Shown here: one piece after another, positions 6,178 through 12,941 of the stretch
How positions within the stretch are numbered: the first letter of the stretch is position 1
Layout: each line of letters starts with the position of its first letter
DNA from: Candidatus Poseidoniales archaeon
GTDB taxonomy: Archaea; Thermoplasmatota; Poseidoniia; Poseidoniales; Poseidoniaceae
Reading direction: 5' to 3'
Length of the DNA: 12,941 nucleotides
Assembly: GCA_009887135.1 (NCBI GenBank)
Contig: QXYA01000059.1
Span: forward strand, 1 to 12,941
The notes under the pieces: model-generated
The model's database searches: none
The model's input: the letters and a program-made list of their open reading frames with translations, nothing else
What the model was told of the DNA's origin: nothing
Translations under genes and position numbers: made by a program

Positions 6178-9100
6178 ATGCGTAGTAAGGCATTGTTCAT
6201 CGTATCACTGATGATTTTCGGGGGAGCAATGTCAATTCCTTTCATGAACGATAGCACTCTACATCTGGACTCTGAAATTCCAGCAACACAATCTTCCTCA
6301 GGATTAGATCAAATAAACGCGACACTGTCAGCAAGCGAGGGATCAAATTTGGGTGGCTATGAAATTACCATCAGTGGTACTGGATTTACGGATTTGGCAT
6401 TCAATAACATCACCACAGATGGACTCACCCATTCTTGGACTGTTTCAACAGTTGATTATGTTCAAGGTGGCCACGGTGATCAAGCGATTGCAGTGACCTC
6501 AAATGGAGATGTGCACATCGTTTACTACAACTACGATACACATCAGCTCAAACACGCTGTTTTTGATGGAACCTCATGGTCAAGATCGGTTATTGTATCC
6601 AACACTGGAAGCATGGACTATCGAGATGTTGAGATGGTTGTTGATAGTAATGACCACCTTCACGTATCTCATTGGGTTACAGGTGATTACCTCCACTACA
6701 GATATTACAACGGTTCAGGATGGTCCATCCCATATAGCACAAGCTACGTCGATTCCTATGGAACGGGTATCGCTGTCGACTCCAGTAACCGTGCTCACAT
6801 CGTATTCTCTAGTCCAGCCTATGTATGCGGCGGACTAAATTTGGCCTATGATGACGGAACCAGTTGGAACGAGATTGGCTTAGATACCTCAACTGACCTC
6901 ATCGGATGTTATCCCTCTATTGACATCGATGACAACGATGCTGTGCATGTAGCCTATCGAGATCATCGAAACAGTCGCTTTAATTACATCACCAACGAAA
7001 GCGGACCTTGGGATAAGTATCAACATTCCAACACCAACACGCCCGGATACCACACTCAAACGAAGGTCAAATCAGACGGCGATATATTCATCATCCAGAA
7101 AAACAGTAACGGACTTCAATTCGCAGAAGGATATCCTGGTACCCTTTGGAATCAGGGATCAGTCACGGGCGATTCGGGTGATGACACATCCTTGTTCTTG
7201 GATGCTGTCGACCGCCCTCACGTCTTACACTGGAAGTCAAACTCAGACGATTTGCTTTACTCAACGAGGAACACCGCAGGAACATGGTCCAGTATGACCG
7301 TTGATGGAGCAGGAGGACTTGATGTTGGTCGCTCTAATGCACTTGTTGTTGATGACAATCATCAACTTCATGCAGCATATGCCGATTACGACAACAAAAA
7401 CTTGCGATATGCCACCATGCCAACAGGACTCTTGGAAACGAGCGAAGTTAGTATTCAATTCGGACAATATAGCAATGTGACAGCTACAGTTGTCGATAAT
7501 TCAACCATTCGCGTCAATGTACCAACTGCTGTTGATGCTACCGAATCCGTTACATTGACTCTTTGGGGTGCAAATGGAACGGGATATGACCTCTCTTCAT
7601 CCTTCAGATTTTACAACGATGACGATGTTGACAGCGATGGCGTACTGAACGGTGATGATGATTGTCCCGATGAATACGGATTATCCACAGTCGATCTTGA
7701 TGGATGTCCTGATCGTGATGCTGATGGTGTAAGCGATGTCGCTGATGTATTCCCTGATGAACCAACACAATCGACAGATACTGACGGCGACGGTTGTGGC
7801 GACGCTGCAAGTGGCTTCAATGGCGATCAATTCCCATCTGATGCAACACAATGCGCCGATACCGATAACGACGGATATGGAGATAACCAGACAGGGACTG
7901 AACCTGACGATTGTCCATTCGTTGCAGGCAATTCAACAGTCAATGGATACGGTTGTCCAGATAACGATGGCGATGGCTGGCCAAACAGCCTTGATGCATT
8001 CCCTGATGATGCAAATGAAACCGTTGACAGCGATGGAGACGGAGTTGGAGATAACAGCGATGCGTACCCATACAATCCAGATGAAACACTCGATTCGGAT
8101 GGCGATGGCGTTGGAGATAATGCAGATGCATTCCCATTCAATTCTCTTGAGATGTTCGACTCTGATGGAGACGGTGTTGGGGACAACTCCGACATGTTCC
8201 CGAACGATGCAAATGAAACTGTGGATACAGATGGCGATGGTGTTGGCGATAATGCTGATTTATTCCCGAATGATATGTCTGAATGGATCGATTCAGACGG
8301 GGATGGTGTAGGAGACAACAGTGACCCGTTCCCGTTCCTCTCGAATACAACCGATGGAGATGGAGATGGATACTTCGATAGTCAAGATAGATTCCCAGAG
8401 GATTCGAGCCAATGGAACGATTCTGACGATGATGGATTTGGAGATAACCCTCTTGGCAATAATCCTGACTTGTTCCCAAACAATCCAACCCAATGGAACG
8501 ATTTCGATTCGGATGGCTATGGCGATAACTGGGGTACTGACGCTTGGAATTCCACACGCCTCTTCGTATGGCCAGGCCAATTCGTAGAAAATGCACTCAT
8601 GGCAGATCACTGCCCAACTGAATACGGAAACTCGTCTGCAGATGGATTTACAGGTTGTCCTGACAGCGATATGGATGGTATAGCCGACATCTACGATGAA
8701 ATCGTGGATGAGACTCCAGTGGAGCAGTTTGATTCTGATAATGATGGTATCAGTGATGCGAATGACATCTGTCCAAATACCCCGCCATTGTCTGTCGTCG
8801 ATTCAGAAGGATGTGTTATTGAGGTCGCTGGCGAAGAGAGTACTGAGGAAGACTCATTCTTCGGTTCACTTCTTGATGGCGATGGAGATACGCTTACCCA
8901 AACCGTAGGGATTGGCGCAATACTTCTTGCCCTCTTCGCAATGCTTCAAACAAATGCAGTTATGGGAGTTTTACCTGACGCGTTCAGATGGATGCAGGTT
9001 TTGCGTACATCCAAAAAACTCTCGAAGGAAGAAATGAACGAATTAACATATCTTCAATCCCTTGTTCAGGCTTACTATACTGATATGGATACGCTTGTTG

Positions 9101-9486
9101 AGGAATTACAGCAACTCAATGCAGACTTGACTGCTCGATATACCAATAACGAGATTCGCAAAGATACTCGTGAAAAATTGATTACACTCATCGATGATTT
9201 GCTCTCAACGAGTCCAGAACAAATGAAGCGCATCGCCTACAATGATGCTTACTTTGGATTGATTGGAACGATTGATACTCAAGAACGAACAAAGCTTCTC
9301 GAAGAGGAAATCGCCATGAGAGATGTTGACATCTCTGAAGAGGCCCCTACTAATGACCATCCTTCTGCTGAACAGAAAGGCGTCATCAATGCTGAAGATG
9401 GGCATGAGTACCTCGAGCTTCCTGCTCAAAGTGGAACATGGTTCATCAGAAACACAAGTACTGGCGAGTGGGATCGTTGGGGATGA
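6178..9486 (+). CDS. Giant surface protein: TIG-like domain split by a seven-bladed propeller, thrombospondin type 3 repeats, membrane helix, cytoplasmic coiled coil
   Basis: The 1102-residue product opens with a signal peptide (about 1-20). Residues 46-77 look like the first half of a TIG/IPT domain (GGYEITISGTGF) and residues 421-479 like its second half (VSIQFG, then STIRVNVP, then SFRFY). Between them, residues 85-415 hold seven similar units with a D-x-x-x-x-H-V-x-Y core, near residues 111, 160, 205, 255, 302, 346 and 396, as expected for a seven-bladed beta propeller. Residues 483-866 carry fifteen acidic DxDxDG repeats of thrombospondin type 3 kind, which bind calcium and form a stalk. 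A membrane helix lies at about 908-931, and the basic segment RWMQVLRTSKKLSK then puts the C-terminus in the cytoplasm: a coiled coil (950-1050) and an aromatic tail (1076-1102). A role in adhesion or polymer binding is inference. There are many NxS/T sites. It is transcribed alone. Confidence 0.85.
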   Translation: MRSKALFIVSLMIFGGAMSIPFMNDSTLHLDSEIPATQSSSGLDQINATLSASEGSNLGGYEITISGTGFTDLAFNNITTDGLTHSWTVSTVDYVQGGHGDQAIAVTSNGDVHIVYYNYDTHQLKHAVFDGTSWSRSVIVSNTGSMDYRDVEMVVDSNDHLHVSHWVTGDYLHYRYYNGSGWSIPYSTSYVDSYGTGIAVDSSNRAHIVFSSPAYVCGGLNLAYDDGTSWNEIGLDTSTDLIGCYPSIDIDDNDAVHVAYRDHRNSRFNYITNESGPWDKYQHSNTNTPGYHTQTKVKSDGDIFIIQKNSNGLQFAEGYPGTLWNQGSVTGDSGDDTSLFLDAVDRPHVLHWKSNSDDLLYSTRNTAGTWSSMTVDGAGGLDVGRSNALVVDDNHQLHAAYADYDNKNLRYATMPTGLLETSEVSIQFGQYSNVTATVVDNSTIRVNVPTAVDATESVTLTLWGANGTGYDLSSSFRFYNDDDVDSDGVLNGDDDCPDEYGLSTVDLDGCPDRDADGVSDVADVFPDEPTQSTDTDGDGCGDAASGFNGDQFPSDATQCADTDNDGYGDNQTGTEPDDCPFVAGNSTVNGYGCPDNDGDGWPNSLDAFPDDANETVDSDGDGVGDNSDAYPYNPDETLDSDGDGVGDNADAFPFNSLEMFDSDGDGVGDNSDMFPNDANETVDTDGDGVGDNADLFPNDMSEWIDSDGDGVGDNSDPFPFLSNTTDGDGDGYFDSQDRFPEDSSQWNDSDDDGFGDNPLGNNPDLFPNNPTQWNDFDSDGYGDNWGTDAWNSTRLFVWPGQFVENALMADHCPTEYGNSSADGFTGCPDSDMDGIADIYDEIVDETPVEQFDSDNDGISDANDICPNTPPLSVVDSEGCVIEVAGEESTEEDSFFGSLLDGDGDTLTQTVGIGAILLALFAMLQTNAVMGVLPDAFRWMQVLRTSKKLSKEEMNELTYLQSLVQAYYTDMDTLVEELQQLNADLTARYTNNEIRKDTREKLITLIDDLLSTSPEQMKRIAYNDAYFGLIGTIDTQERTKLLEEEIAMRDVDISEEAPTNDHPSAEQKGVINAEDGHEYLELPAQSGTWFIRNTSTGEWDRWG
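7624..8775 (+). repeat. Thrombospondin type 3 coding repeats, with an exact 66-base period in the middle
   Basis: Fifteen DxDxDGxxD units begin at protein residues 483, 512, 534, 561, 595, 617, 639, 661, 683, 705, 726, 748, 775, 829 and 852. From 595 to 705 the spacing is exactly 22 residues, so 7960-8352 is a tandem array of six 66-base units coding for D-S-D-G-D-G-V-G-D-N-x-D-x-F-P. The outer units are less regular and include Cys pairs (DDCP with GCPD). The array reads in frame throughout and is part of the gene. Confidence 0.9.
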
Positions 9487-9487
9487 A

Positions 9488-9676
9488 TTAGATTGGGCAT
9501 GTCGAATGTCCGAACAATTTGTAAAATGGACAAAAACCAACTGCGGATGTTAGCAGGCTCCAGCATCCTAATCCAAGCAGTAAAACGTCCCAATTAAACT
9601 CGGACGCATATTCTACGCCCACCATCACAAAGCCTCCAAAAACTCGGACCAGTCTATCGTTTCCACTTAGATTCAT
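9488..9676 (-). CDS. Small DUF2892/YgaP-type membrane protein
   Basis: The 62-residue product has the features of the DUF2892 family: an N-terminal NDRLVRVFGG segment, two hydrophobic helices (about 12-24 and 28-44) and the C-terminal GFCPFYKLFGHSTC motif, close to the family's GxCPLYxLLGxxTC. In bacteria this module is often fused to, or next to, a rhodanese domain (YgaP) and is linked to sulfur handling; no rhodanese is present here. The two Cys (49 and 60) are conserved in the family. Function is not established. The gene ends one base from the stop of the giant surface protein and faces away from the chaperone genes. No strong ribosome binding site is seen, in keeping with a short leader. 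Confidence 0.8.
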   Translation of the reverse strand: MNLSGNDRLVRVFGGFVMVGVEYASEFNWDVLLLGLGCWSLLTSAVGFCPFYKLFGHSTCPI

Positions 9677-9710
9677 GGGTATTCACTGATATCAAATTCC
9701 CTCTACGCGC

Positions 9711-9720
9711 CTATAAATGC
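9711..9720. promoter_or_regulatory. TATA-like element between divergent genes
   Basis: CTATAAATGC on the plus strand reads GCATTTATAG on the minus strand, and both are plausible TATA cores. On the minus strand it lies about 35 bases before the DUF2892 start at 9676, the expected distance for a short leader. On the plus strand it would give a leader of about 100 bases for the chaperone genes. Confidence 0.4.
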
Positions 9721-9783
9721 CTGTTTTATCTGTTTATTCGGTTATTATTCAAGAAACCTGACGCTGTATTCGATTTCGTTAGG

Positions 9784-9826
9784 TTCATATATGCCCCCGC
9801 TCTCGGAACTATGTAACCTCGGGTTA
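9784..9826 (+). promoter_or_regulatory. Candidate promoter and small inverted repeat of the chaperone unit
   Basis: TTCATATATG (9784-9793) is a TATA-like box that would start a transcript near 9815-9820. TAACC-TCG-GGTTA (9814-9826) has five-base arms right at that point, just before the ribosome site GGTGA (9833-9837). The repeat could be an operator for heat-shock control or a hairpin at the 5' end. Inference from position. Confidence 0.35.
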
Positions 9827-9841
9827 AGTAGTGGTGAAACG

Positions 9842-10537
9842 ATGACTGCAGATGATTGGGAAGAGAAAATGCTTGACCAACTTGAGAAGCTCTTGTCCAA
9901 TATGGGCATGAACATGAGCCGTGAACAACTCAGAGGTCTATTGAAGCAGTTTCGATCCCAATTCGAAGCAATGGGAATTGACGAAGAACGTATTGCCAAG
10001 GGTGATGTGAACTTTAATTTCGATTTGAGCAGCCTCAAGGACATGTTCCAACCAGGCATGGATTTTGGTGAATTGTTCAAGAACATGGGCGTTGATGTCC
10101 GTGTCGATACAGCACCAGTTGAGATTCAGACTCCAGAAAACAACGAGGAAGAGAACCTCACACTCCCTGCAGACGATATCTATCTCGAAGGTTGGAACAT
10201 GAGCGTCACTGTTGATTTTGCTAAGAAAGGTGAAATTGAACAAGATCAAGTCGAATTGAACCTTATCGATGGAGGCACGCTTGTCGAAGTCCACAGGTCT
10301 ACACAACTTGCTCCACTTGCTCGGATTGAACTCCCTCATGCTTGCGAAGATGTTGTTGATTTCACGCTCAATAACGGTATCCTCGATATCACGCTGCGAT
10401 TGATTCCTCCTGAGGAGGCCTTCGCAGCACTGCCGCCAGGTGAAGACGGCGACGATTCTATTCCCCAACAATCCGACATTACCATCGATGTTGCAGACGA
10501 TGATGATGACGATGATGGAGGAATCCCTATTCTGTGA
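9842..10537 (+). CDS. Divergent small-heat-shock-like protein (alpha-crystallin-type domain with helical N-terminus)
   Basis: Start chosen at ATG 9842, four bases after GGTGA; the frame is open to 9791 but that ATG lies inside the putative TATA box. The 231-residue product has an amphipathic helical region (1-80, Met-rich: MLDQLEKLLSNMGMNM), an acidic linker (98-110), and a beta domain (112-187). The domain's end, RIELPHACEDVVDFTLNNGILDITLRL split around Cys168, resembles Hsp20 proteins (LP, then a strand, then NG-I/V-L). It finishes with a very acidic tail (DDDDDDD, 219-225). Hsp20 proteins hold unfolding proteins for Hsp70 to refold, and dnaK follows after 14 bases, which supports the call. 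The match is loose and the usual C-terminal IxI anchor is only hinted at by IPI near the end. It could instead be a DnaK-specific helper of another type. Confidence 0.6.
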   Translation: MTADDWEEKMLDQLEKLLSNMGMNMSREQLRGLLKQFRSQFEAMGIDEERIAKGDVNFNFDLSSLKDMFQPGMDFGELFKNMGVDVRVDTAPVEIQTPENNEEENLTLPADDIYLEGWNMSVTVDFAKKGEIEQDQVELNLIDGGTLVEVHRSTQLAPLARIELPHACEDVVDFTLNNGILDITLRLIPPEEAFAALPPGEDGDDSIPQQSDITIDVADDDDDDDGGIPIL

Positions 10538-10546
10538 AAGGAGATG
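10537..10546 (+). promoter_or_regulatory. Strong ribosome binding site of dnaK
   Basis: AAAGGAGATGA directly follows the stop codon of the preceding gene and ends about 6 bases before the ATG at 10552. It decides the start: the frame is also open from a GTG at 10534, but that codon lies upstream of this site and would add a non-family MKGDEQ extension. Confidence 0.75.
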
Positions 10547-10551
10547 AACAA

Positions 10552-12438
10552 ATGAGTAAAGTAATTGGAATTGATTTAGGAACAACAAACAGCTGTGTAG
10601 CAACCATCGAAAACGGTGAACCAATCGTTATTGCAAACGCCGAAGGCGCAAGAACCACTCCTTCTGTCGTTGCATTTAGCAAAGATGGAGAACGACTTAT
10701 CGGGATTACTGCAAAGCGACAAGCGGTAACGAACCCAGAACGAACCATGATCTCTGTCAAGAGACATATGGGGACTGACTGGAATACAAAAATCGATGAC
10801 ACTGATTACACACCTCAAGAAATCTCTGCGTTTATTCTTCAAAAACTGAAGGCTGATGCTGAAGCATATCTCGGTGTTGAAGTCAAGCAAGCGGTCATCA
10901 CATGTCCTGCATACTTCACTGACGCTCAACGAAAGGCTACAAAAGATGCTGGACGTATTGCAGGGATGGATGTTCTTCGAATCATCAACGAACCTACCGC
11001 AGCAGCTCTCGCCTATGGTGCTGACAAAGGAGATGACCAAACCATCCTCGTCTACGACTTGGGTGGAGGTACTTTCGACGTATCGGTTCTTGAAATCTAC
11101 AACGTTGATGGCCAACCTCAGATTGAAGTAAAGGCCACAGCTGGAAACAATAAACTCGGTGGCGATGATTTCGATGACCGTGTTATTGAATGGCTTGTTA
11201 GCGAATTCAAGCGAGAAACTGGCATTGATCTCTCCAAGGACAATCAAGCAATGAGCCGCCTCAAGGAAGCTGCTGAGAAAGCGAAAATTGAACTCTCTGG
11301 AACACAATCGTCTCAGATCAATCTTCCATTCATCACAATGAAGGACGGAAATCCAGAACACCTCGACATCACACTCTCTCGTGCACGATTTGAGGATTTG
11401 ATTGCAAAGCATATCGAAGACACAATGGGTCCAACCCGTCAAGCAATGAAAGATGCTGGTATGAAGAAAGGCGATGTAGACAAGGTCATTCTTGTCGGCG
11501 GTTCAACCCGTATTCCTGCTGTACAAACCGCCATCGAAAACGAAACTGGAAAGGCACCTTACAAGGGAATCAATCCTGATGAAGCAGTTGCTATGGGCGC
11601 TGCACTTCAAGCAGGAATCATCGCTGGTGATGATGGCGTATCCGACATTCTTCTTCTCGATGTAACACCCCTGACCCTCGGTATCGAGACACTCGGTGGA
11701 GTCACAACAACAATGATCGAGCGAAACACAACAATCCCTGCTCGAAGAAGTGAAATCTTTTCAACCGCAAGCGATAATCAGCCTGCTGTAGAGATTCACG
11801 TCCTTCAGGGTGAACGAGAATTCGCAAAGGATAACACAACCCTTGGTCAATTCCACCTCTCTGACATACCACCTGCACCTCGTGGAGTCCCTCAAGTTGA
11901 GGTTACGTTCGACATTGACGCAAACGGTATCGTTAACGTGAGTGCAAAGGACATGGGCACTGGAAAGGAACACTCCATCAAGATTGAATCTCAAACATCC
12001 CTGAGCGAAGAAGATATTCAAAGCAAGATTGCAGAAGCTGAAAACTTCGCAGAGGAAGACAAGCGCAGAAAAGCAAAGGTCGAATTGCGAAATATGGCAG
12101 ACCAAATCGTCTACCAAACTCGCCGAACCCTCGATGAAAATGAGGACAAACTCGATGCTGCTGATCTTGAACCAGTTCGTGAGAAACTCACTGAACTTGA
12201 AGCACTTGTCCAAGATGGAGAAGGAAAGCCAATCGATTACGATGCAATGGATGAAGCTACAATTCAAGCAAAGGTCAAGGAAGTTGAGGAATCAATGCAT
12301 GCAATCTCATCCAAACTCTATGAGGCTGCTGCTGCTGAAATGGCTGAATCAGAAAACAATGAAGGAGATGGAAACATTAACGTCGAAAGTGACGATGTTG
12401 TTGATGCTGACTTCGAAGTTGTTGATGAAGAAGACTGA
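10552..12438 (+). CDS. dnaK: Hsp70 chaperone DnaK
   Basis: A 628-residue ATP-dependent chaperone. The nucleotide-binding domain (1-360) shows phosphate loop 1 GIDLGTTNS (6-14), loop 2 VYDLGGGTFD (167-176), the adenosine site VILVGGSTRIP (312-322) and INEPTAAALAYG (145-156). The linker DILLLDVTPLTLG (365-377) leads to the substrate-binding beta domain (380-480), the helical lid (482-595) and an acidic tail ending FEVVDEED. The segment between KRHMGTDWN and YTPQEISA (71-91) is short, lacking the roughly 24-residue insert of Gram-negative DnaK. This is the Gram-positive/archaeal form, in line with the known view that archaea gained dnaK from bacteria. No grpE or dnaJ lies in the window; those partners are presumably elsewhere. 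It is probably co-transcribed with the Hsp20-like gene 14 bases upstream and perhaps with the thermosome gene 37 bases downstream. Confidence 0.97.
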   Translation: MSKVIGIDLGTTNSCVATIENGEPIVIANAEGARTTPSVVAFSKDGERLIGITAKRQAVTNPERTMISVKRHMGTDWNTKIDDTDYTPQEISAFILQKLKADAEAYLGVEVKQAVITCPAYFTDAQRKATKDAGRIAGMDVLRIINEPTAAALAYGADKGDDQTILVYDLGGGTFDVSVLEIYNVDGQPQIEVKATAGNNKLGGDDFDDRVIEWLVSEFKRETGIDLSKDNQAMSRLKEAAEKAKIELSGTQSSQINLPFITMKDGNPEHLDITLSRARFEDLIAKHIEDTMGPTRQAMKDAGMKKGDVDKVILVGGSTRIPAVQTAIENETGKAPYKGINPDEAVAMGAALQAGIIAGDDGVSDILLLDVTPLTLGIETLGGVTTTMIERNTTIPARRSEIFSTASDNQPAVEIHVLQGEREFAKDNTTLGQFHLSDIPPAPRGVPQVEVTFDIDANGIVNVSAKDMGTGKEHSIKIESQTSLSEEDIQSKIAEAENFAEEDKRRKAKVELRNMADQIVYQTRRTLDENEDKLDAADLEPVREKLTELEALVQDGEGKPIDYDAMDEATIQAKVKEVEESMHAISSKLYEAAAAEMAESENNEGDGNINVESDDVVDADFEVVDEED

Positions 12439-12461
12439 GCATCGGACTTATGTGCACGGCT

Positions 12462-12469
12462 CAGGTGGA
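12462..12469 (+). promoter_or_regulatory. Ribosome binding site of the thermosome gene
   Basis: CAGGTGGA ends 6 bases before the ATG at 12476. A TTG at 12470 is in frame two codons earlier but sits too close to the site, so the ATG is chosen. No TATA box or terminator is seen in the 37-base gap after dnaK. Confidence 0.6.
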
Positions 12470-12475
12470 TTGGCT

Positions 12476-12941
12476 ATGAGCGAAGTCCCTATCCTTGAGG
12501 AGACGGACCGAACAACGGGACGAGATGCCCTTCGCAAGAACATCCAGGCTGCTATTGCACTGGCCGGAGCAGTTCGCTCAACACTTGGTCCTAAGGGTCT
12601 TGACAAACTCTTGGTCGATGATGAAGGTCGCAGTATGGTGACCAATGACGGAATCACTGTCCTTGAGTCTGCGAAAGTCGAGCATCCAATTGCACATATG
12701 TTGATTTCAGCCAGTGCAACGCAAGACCAAACGGTTCGAGATGGGACGACAACAACCGTTCTTCTCGCTGCTGAATGGTTGCAAAATGCTTGGCATTTAG
12801 TCGTACAAGGTGTACACCCTGCTACTATTGCCCGAGGATATCGAATCGCTGAGCAATTCTGTCGAGATGCGATGCCAGAACTCTGTGTTGAAGCATCAAA
12901 GGAACAAATTCTTGCAGCGACAAAGACATCTTTGGCAGGAA
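12476..12941 (+). CDS. thsA: Thermosome subunit (group II chaperonin), N-terminal part, cut by window edge
   Basis: The first 155 codons of an open frame reaching the right edge begin MSEVPILEETDRTTGRDA. The equatorial domain motifs of archaeal chaperonins are present: STLGPKGLDKLLVD (35-48), VTNDGITVL (55-63), EHPIAHMLI (69-77) and TQD followed by DGTTTTVLLAAE (82-100). The nucleotide-binding residues Asp58 and Asp89 are kept. An oddity is Arg88 before DGTTT, where chaperonins nearly always have Gly (GDGTTT). A full subunit is about 540 residues, so nearly three quarters is missing from the window. The protein builds a double-ring ATP-driven folding chamber in the cytoplasm. The closeness to dnaK suggests one chaperone regulon. 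The subunit type (alpha or beta) cannot be told. Confidence 0.93.
   Translation, partial: MSEVPILEETDRTTGRDALRKNIQAAIALAGAVRSTLGPKGLDKLLVDDEGRSMVTNDGITVLESAKVEHPIAHMLISASATQDQTVRDGTTTTVLLAAEWLQNAWHLVVQGVHPATIARGYRIAEQFCRDAMPELCVEASKEQILAATKTSLAG

Noticed and set aside
7827..8318. Long minus-strand open frames opposite the calcium repeats
   Set aside because: They are Ser/Pro-rich readings of the GAT-rich repeat on the other strand, mirror its period, and have no ribosome site or family features.
7960..8352. Regular 66-base repeats resembling a CRISPR array
   Set aside because: The repeats are contiguous, stay in frame and encode calcium-binding units; there are no unique spacers or cas genes.
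9938..10624. 228-codon minus-strand open frame across the Hsp20-like gene and the dnaK start
   Set aside because: It overlaps two well-supported plus-strand starts and has no promoter, ribosome site or family similarity.
10576..11442. 288-codon minus-strand open frame inside dnaK
   Set aside because: It lies opposite a certain dnaK, has a Cys- and Phe-rich composition typical of antisense readings, and no recognisable motif.
10552..12438. Bacterial origin of the whole contig on the basis of DnaK
   Set aside because: The adjacent thermosome and archaeal-type promoters show an archaeal host; dnaK of this form is known to occur in archaea by old transfer.

Overview
This window most likely comes from a planktonic marine archaeon of the Thermoplasmatota, and the best fit is Marine Group II (Candidatus Poseidoniales). 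That assignment is inference from gene content and signals; no ribosomal RNA or other decisive marker is present. The archaeal signs are a group II chaperonin (thermosome), archaeal TATA-like boxes placed about 25-30 bases before plausible transcript starts, and at least one apparently leaderless gene. The bacterial-looking signs (a DnaK without the Gram-negative-type insert, thrombospondin type 3 repeat surface proteins, lipoproteins) are usual in this group. Coding density is very high: no gap exceeds about 170 bases, and two convergent gene pairs are separated by a single base.

Layout. (1) Bases 1-1232, minus strand: a two-gene polyamine unit, a ureohydrolase (agmatinase-like) followed after 5 bases by the start of a SpeD-family pyruvoyl decarboxylase that runs off the left edge. 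(2) Bases 1398-5565, plus strand: an unrecognised 139-residue protein, a secreted membrane-anchored M14 zinc carboxypeptidase, a cytoplasmic M17 leucyl aminopeptidase and a small lipoprotein. The two peptidases suggest a peptide-eating lifestyle: one trims peptides at the cell surface, the other finishes them inside. (3) Bases 5567-6067, minus strand: a beta-class carbonic anhydrase. (4) Bases 6178-9486, plus strand: a 1102-residue surface protein with a signal peptide, a TIG-like fold that appears to be split by a seven-bladed propeller, fifteen thrombospondin type 3 calcium-binding repeats, one membrane helix and a cytoplasmic coiled coil ending in an aromatic motif. (5) Bases 9488-9676, minus strand: a small DUF2892/YgaP-like membrane protein. 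(6) Bases 9842-12941, plus strand: a chaperone run made of a divergent small-heat-shock-like protein, DnaK and the start of a thermosome subunit, closely spaced and each with its own ribosome binding site.

No rRNA, tRNA, CRISPR array, transposon or attachment site was seen. The most interesting items are the propeller inserted in a TIG domain of the giant surface protein, the chaperone cluster joining a bacterial-type Hsp70 with an archaeal chaperonin, the SpeD/ureohydrolase pair whose exact chemistry is ambiguous, and several inverted repeats sitting on promoters or ribosome binding sites.
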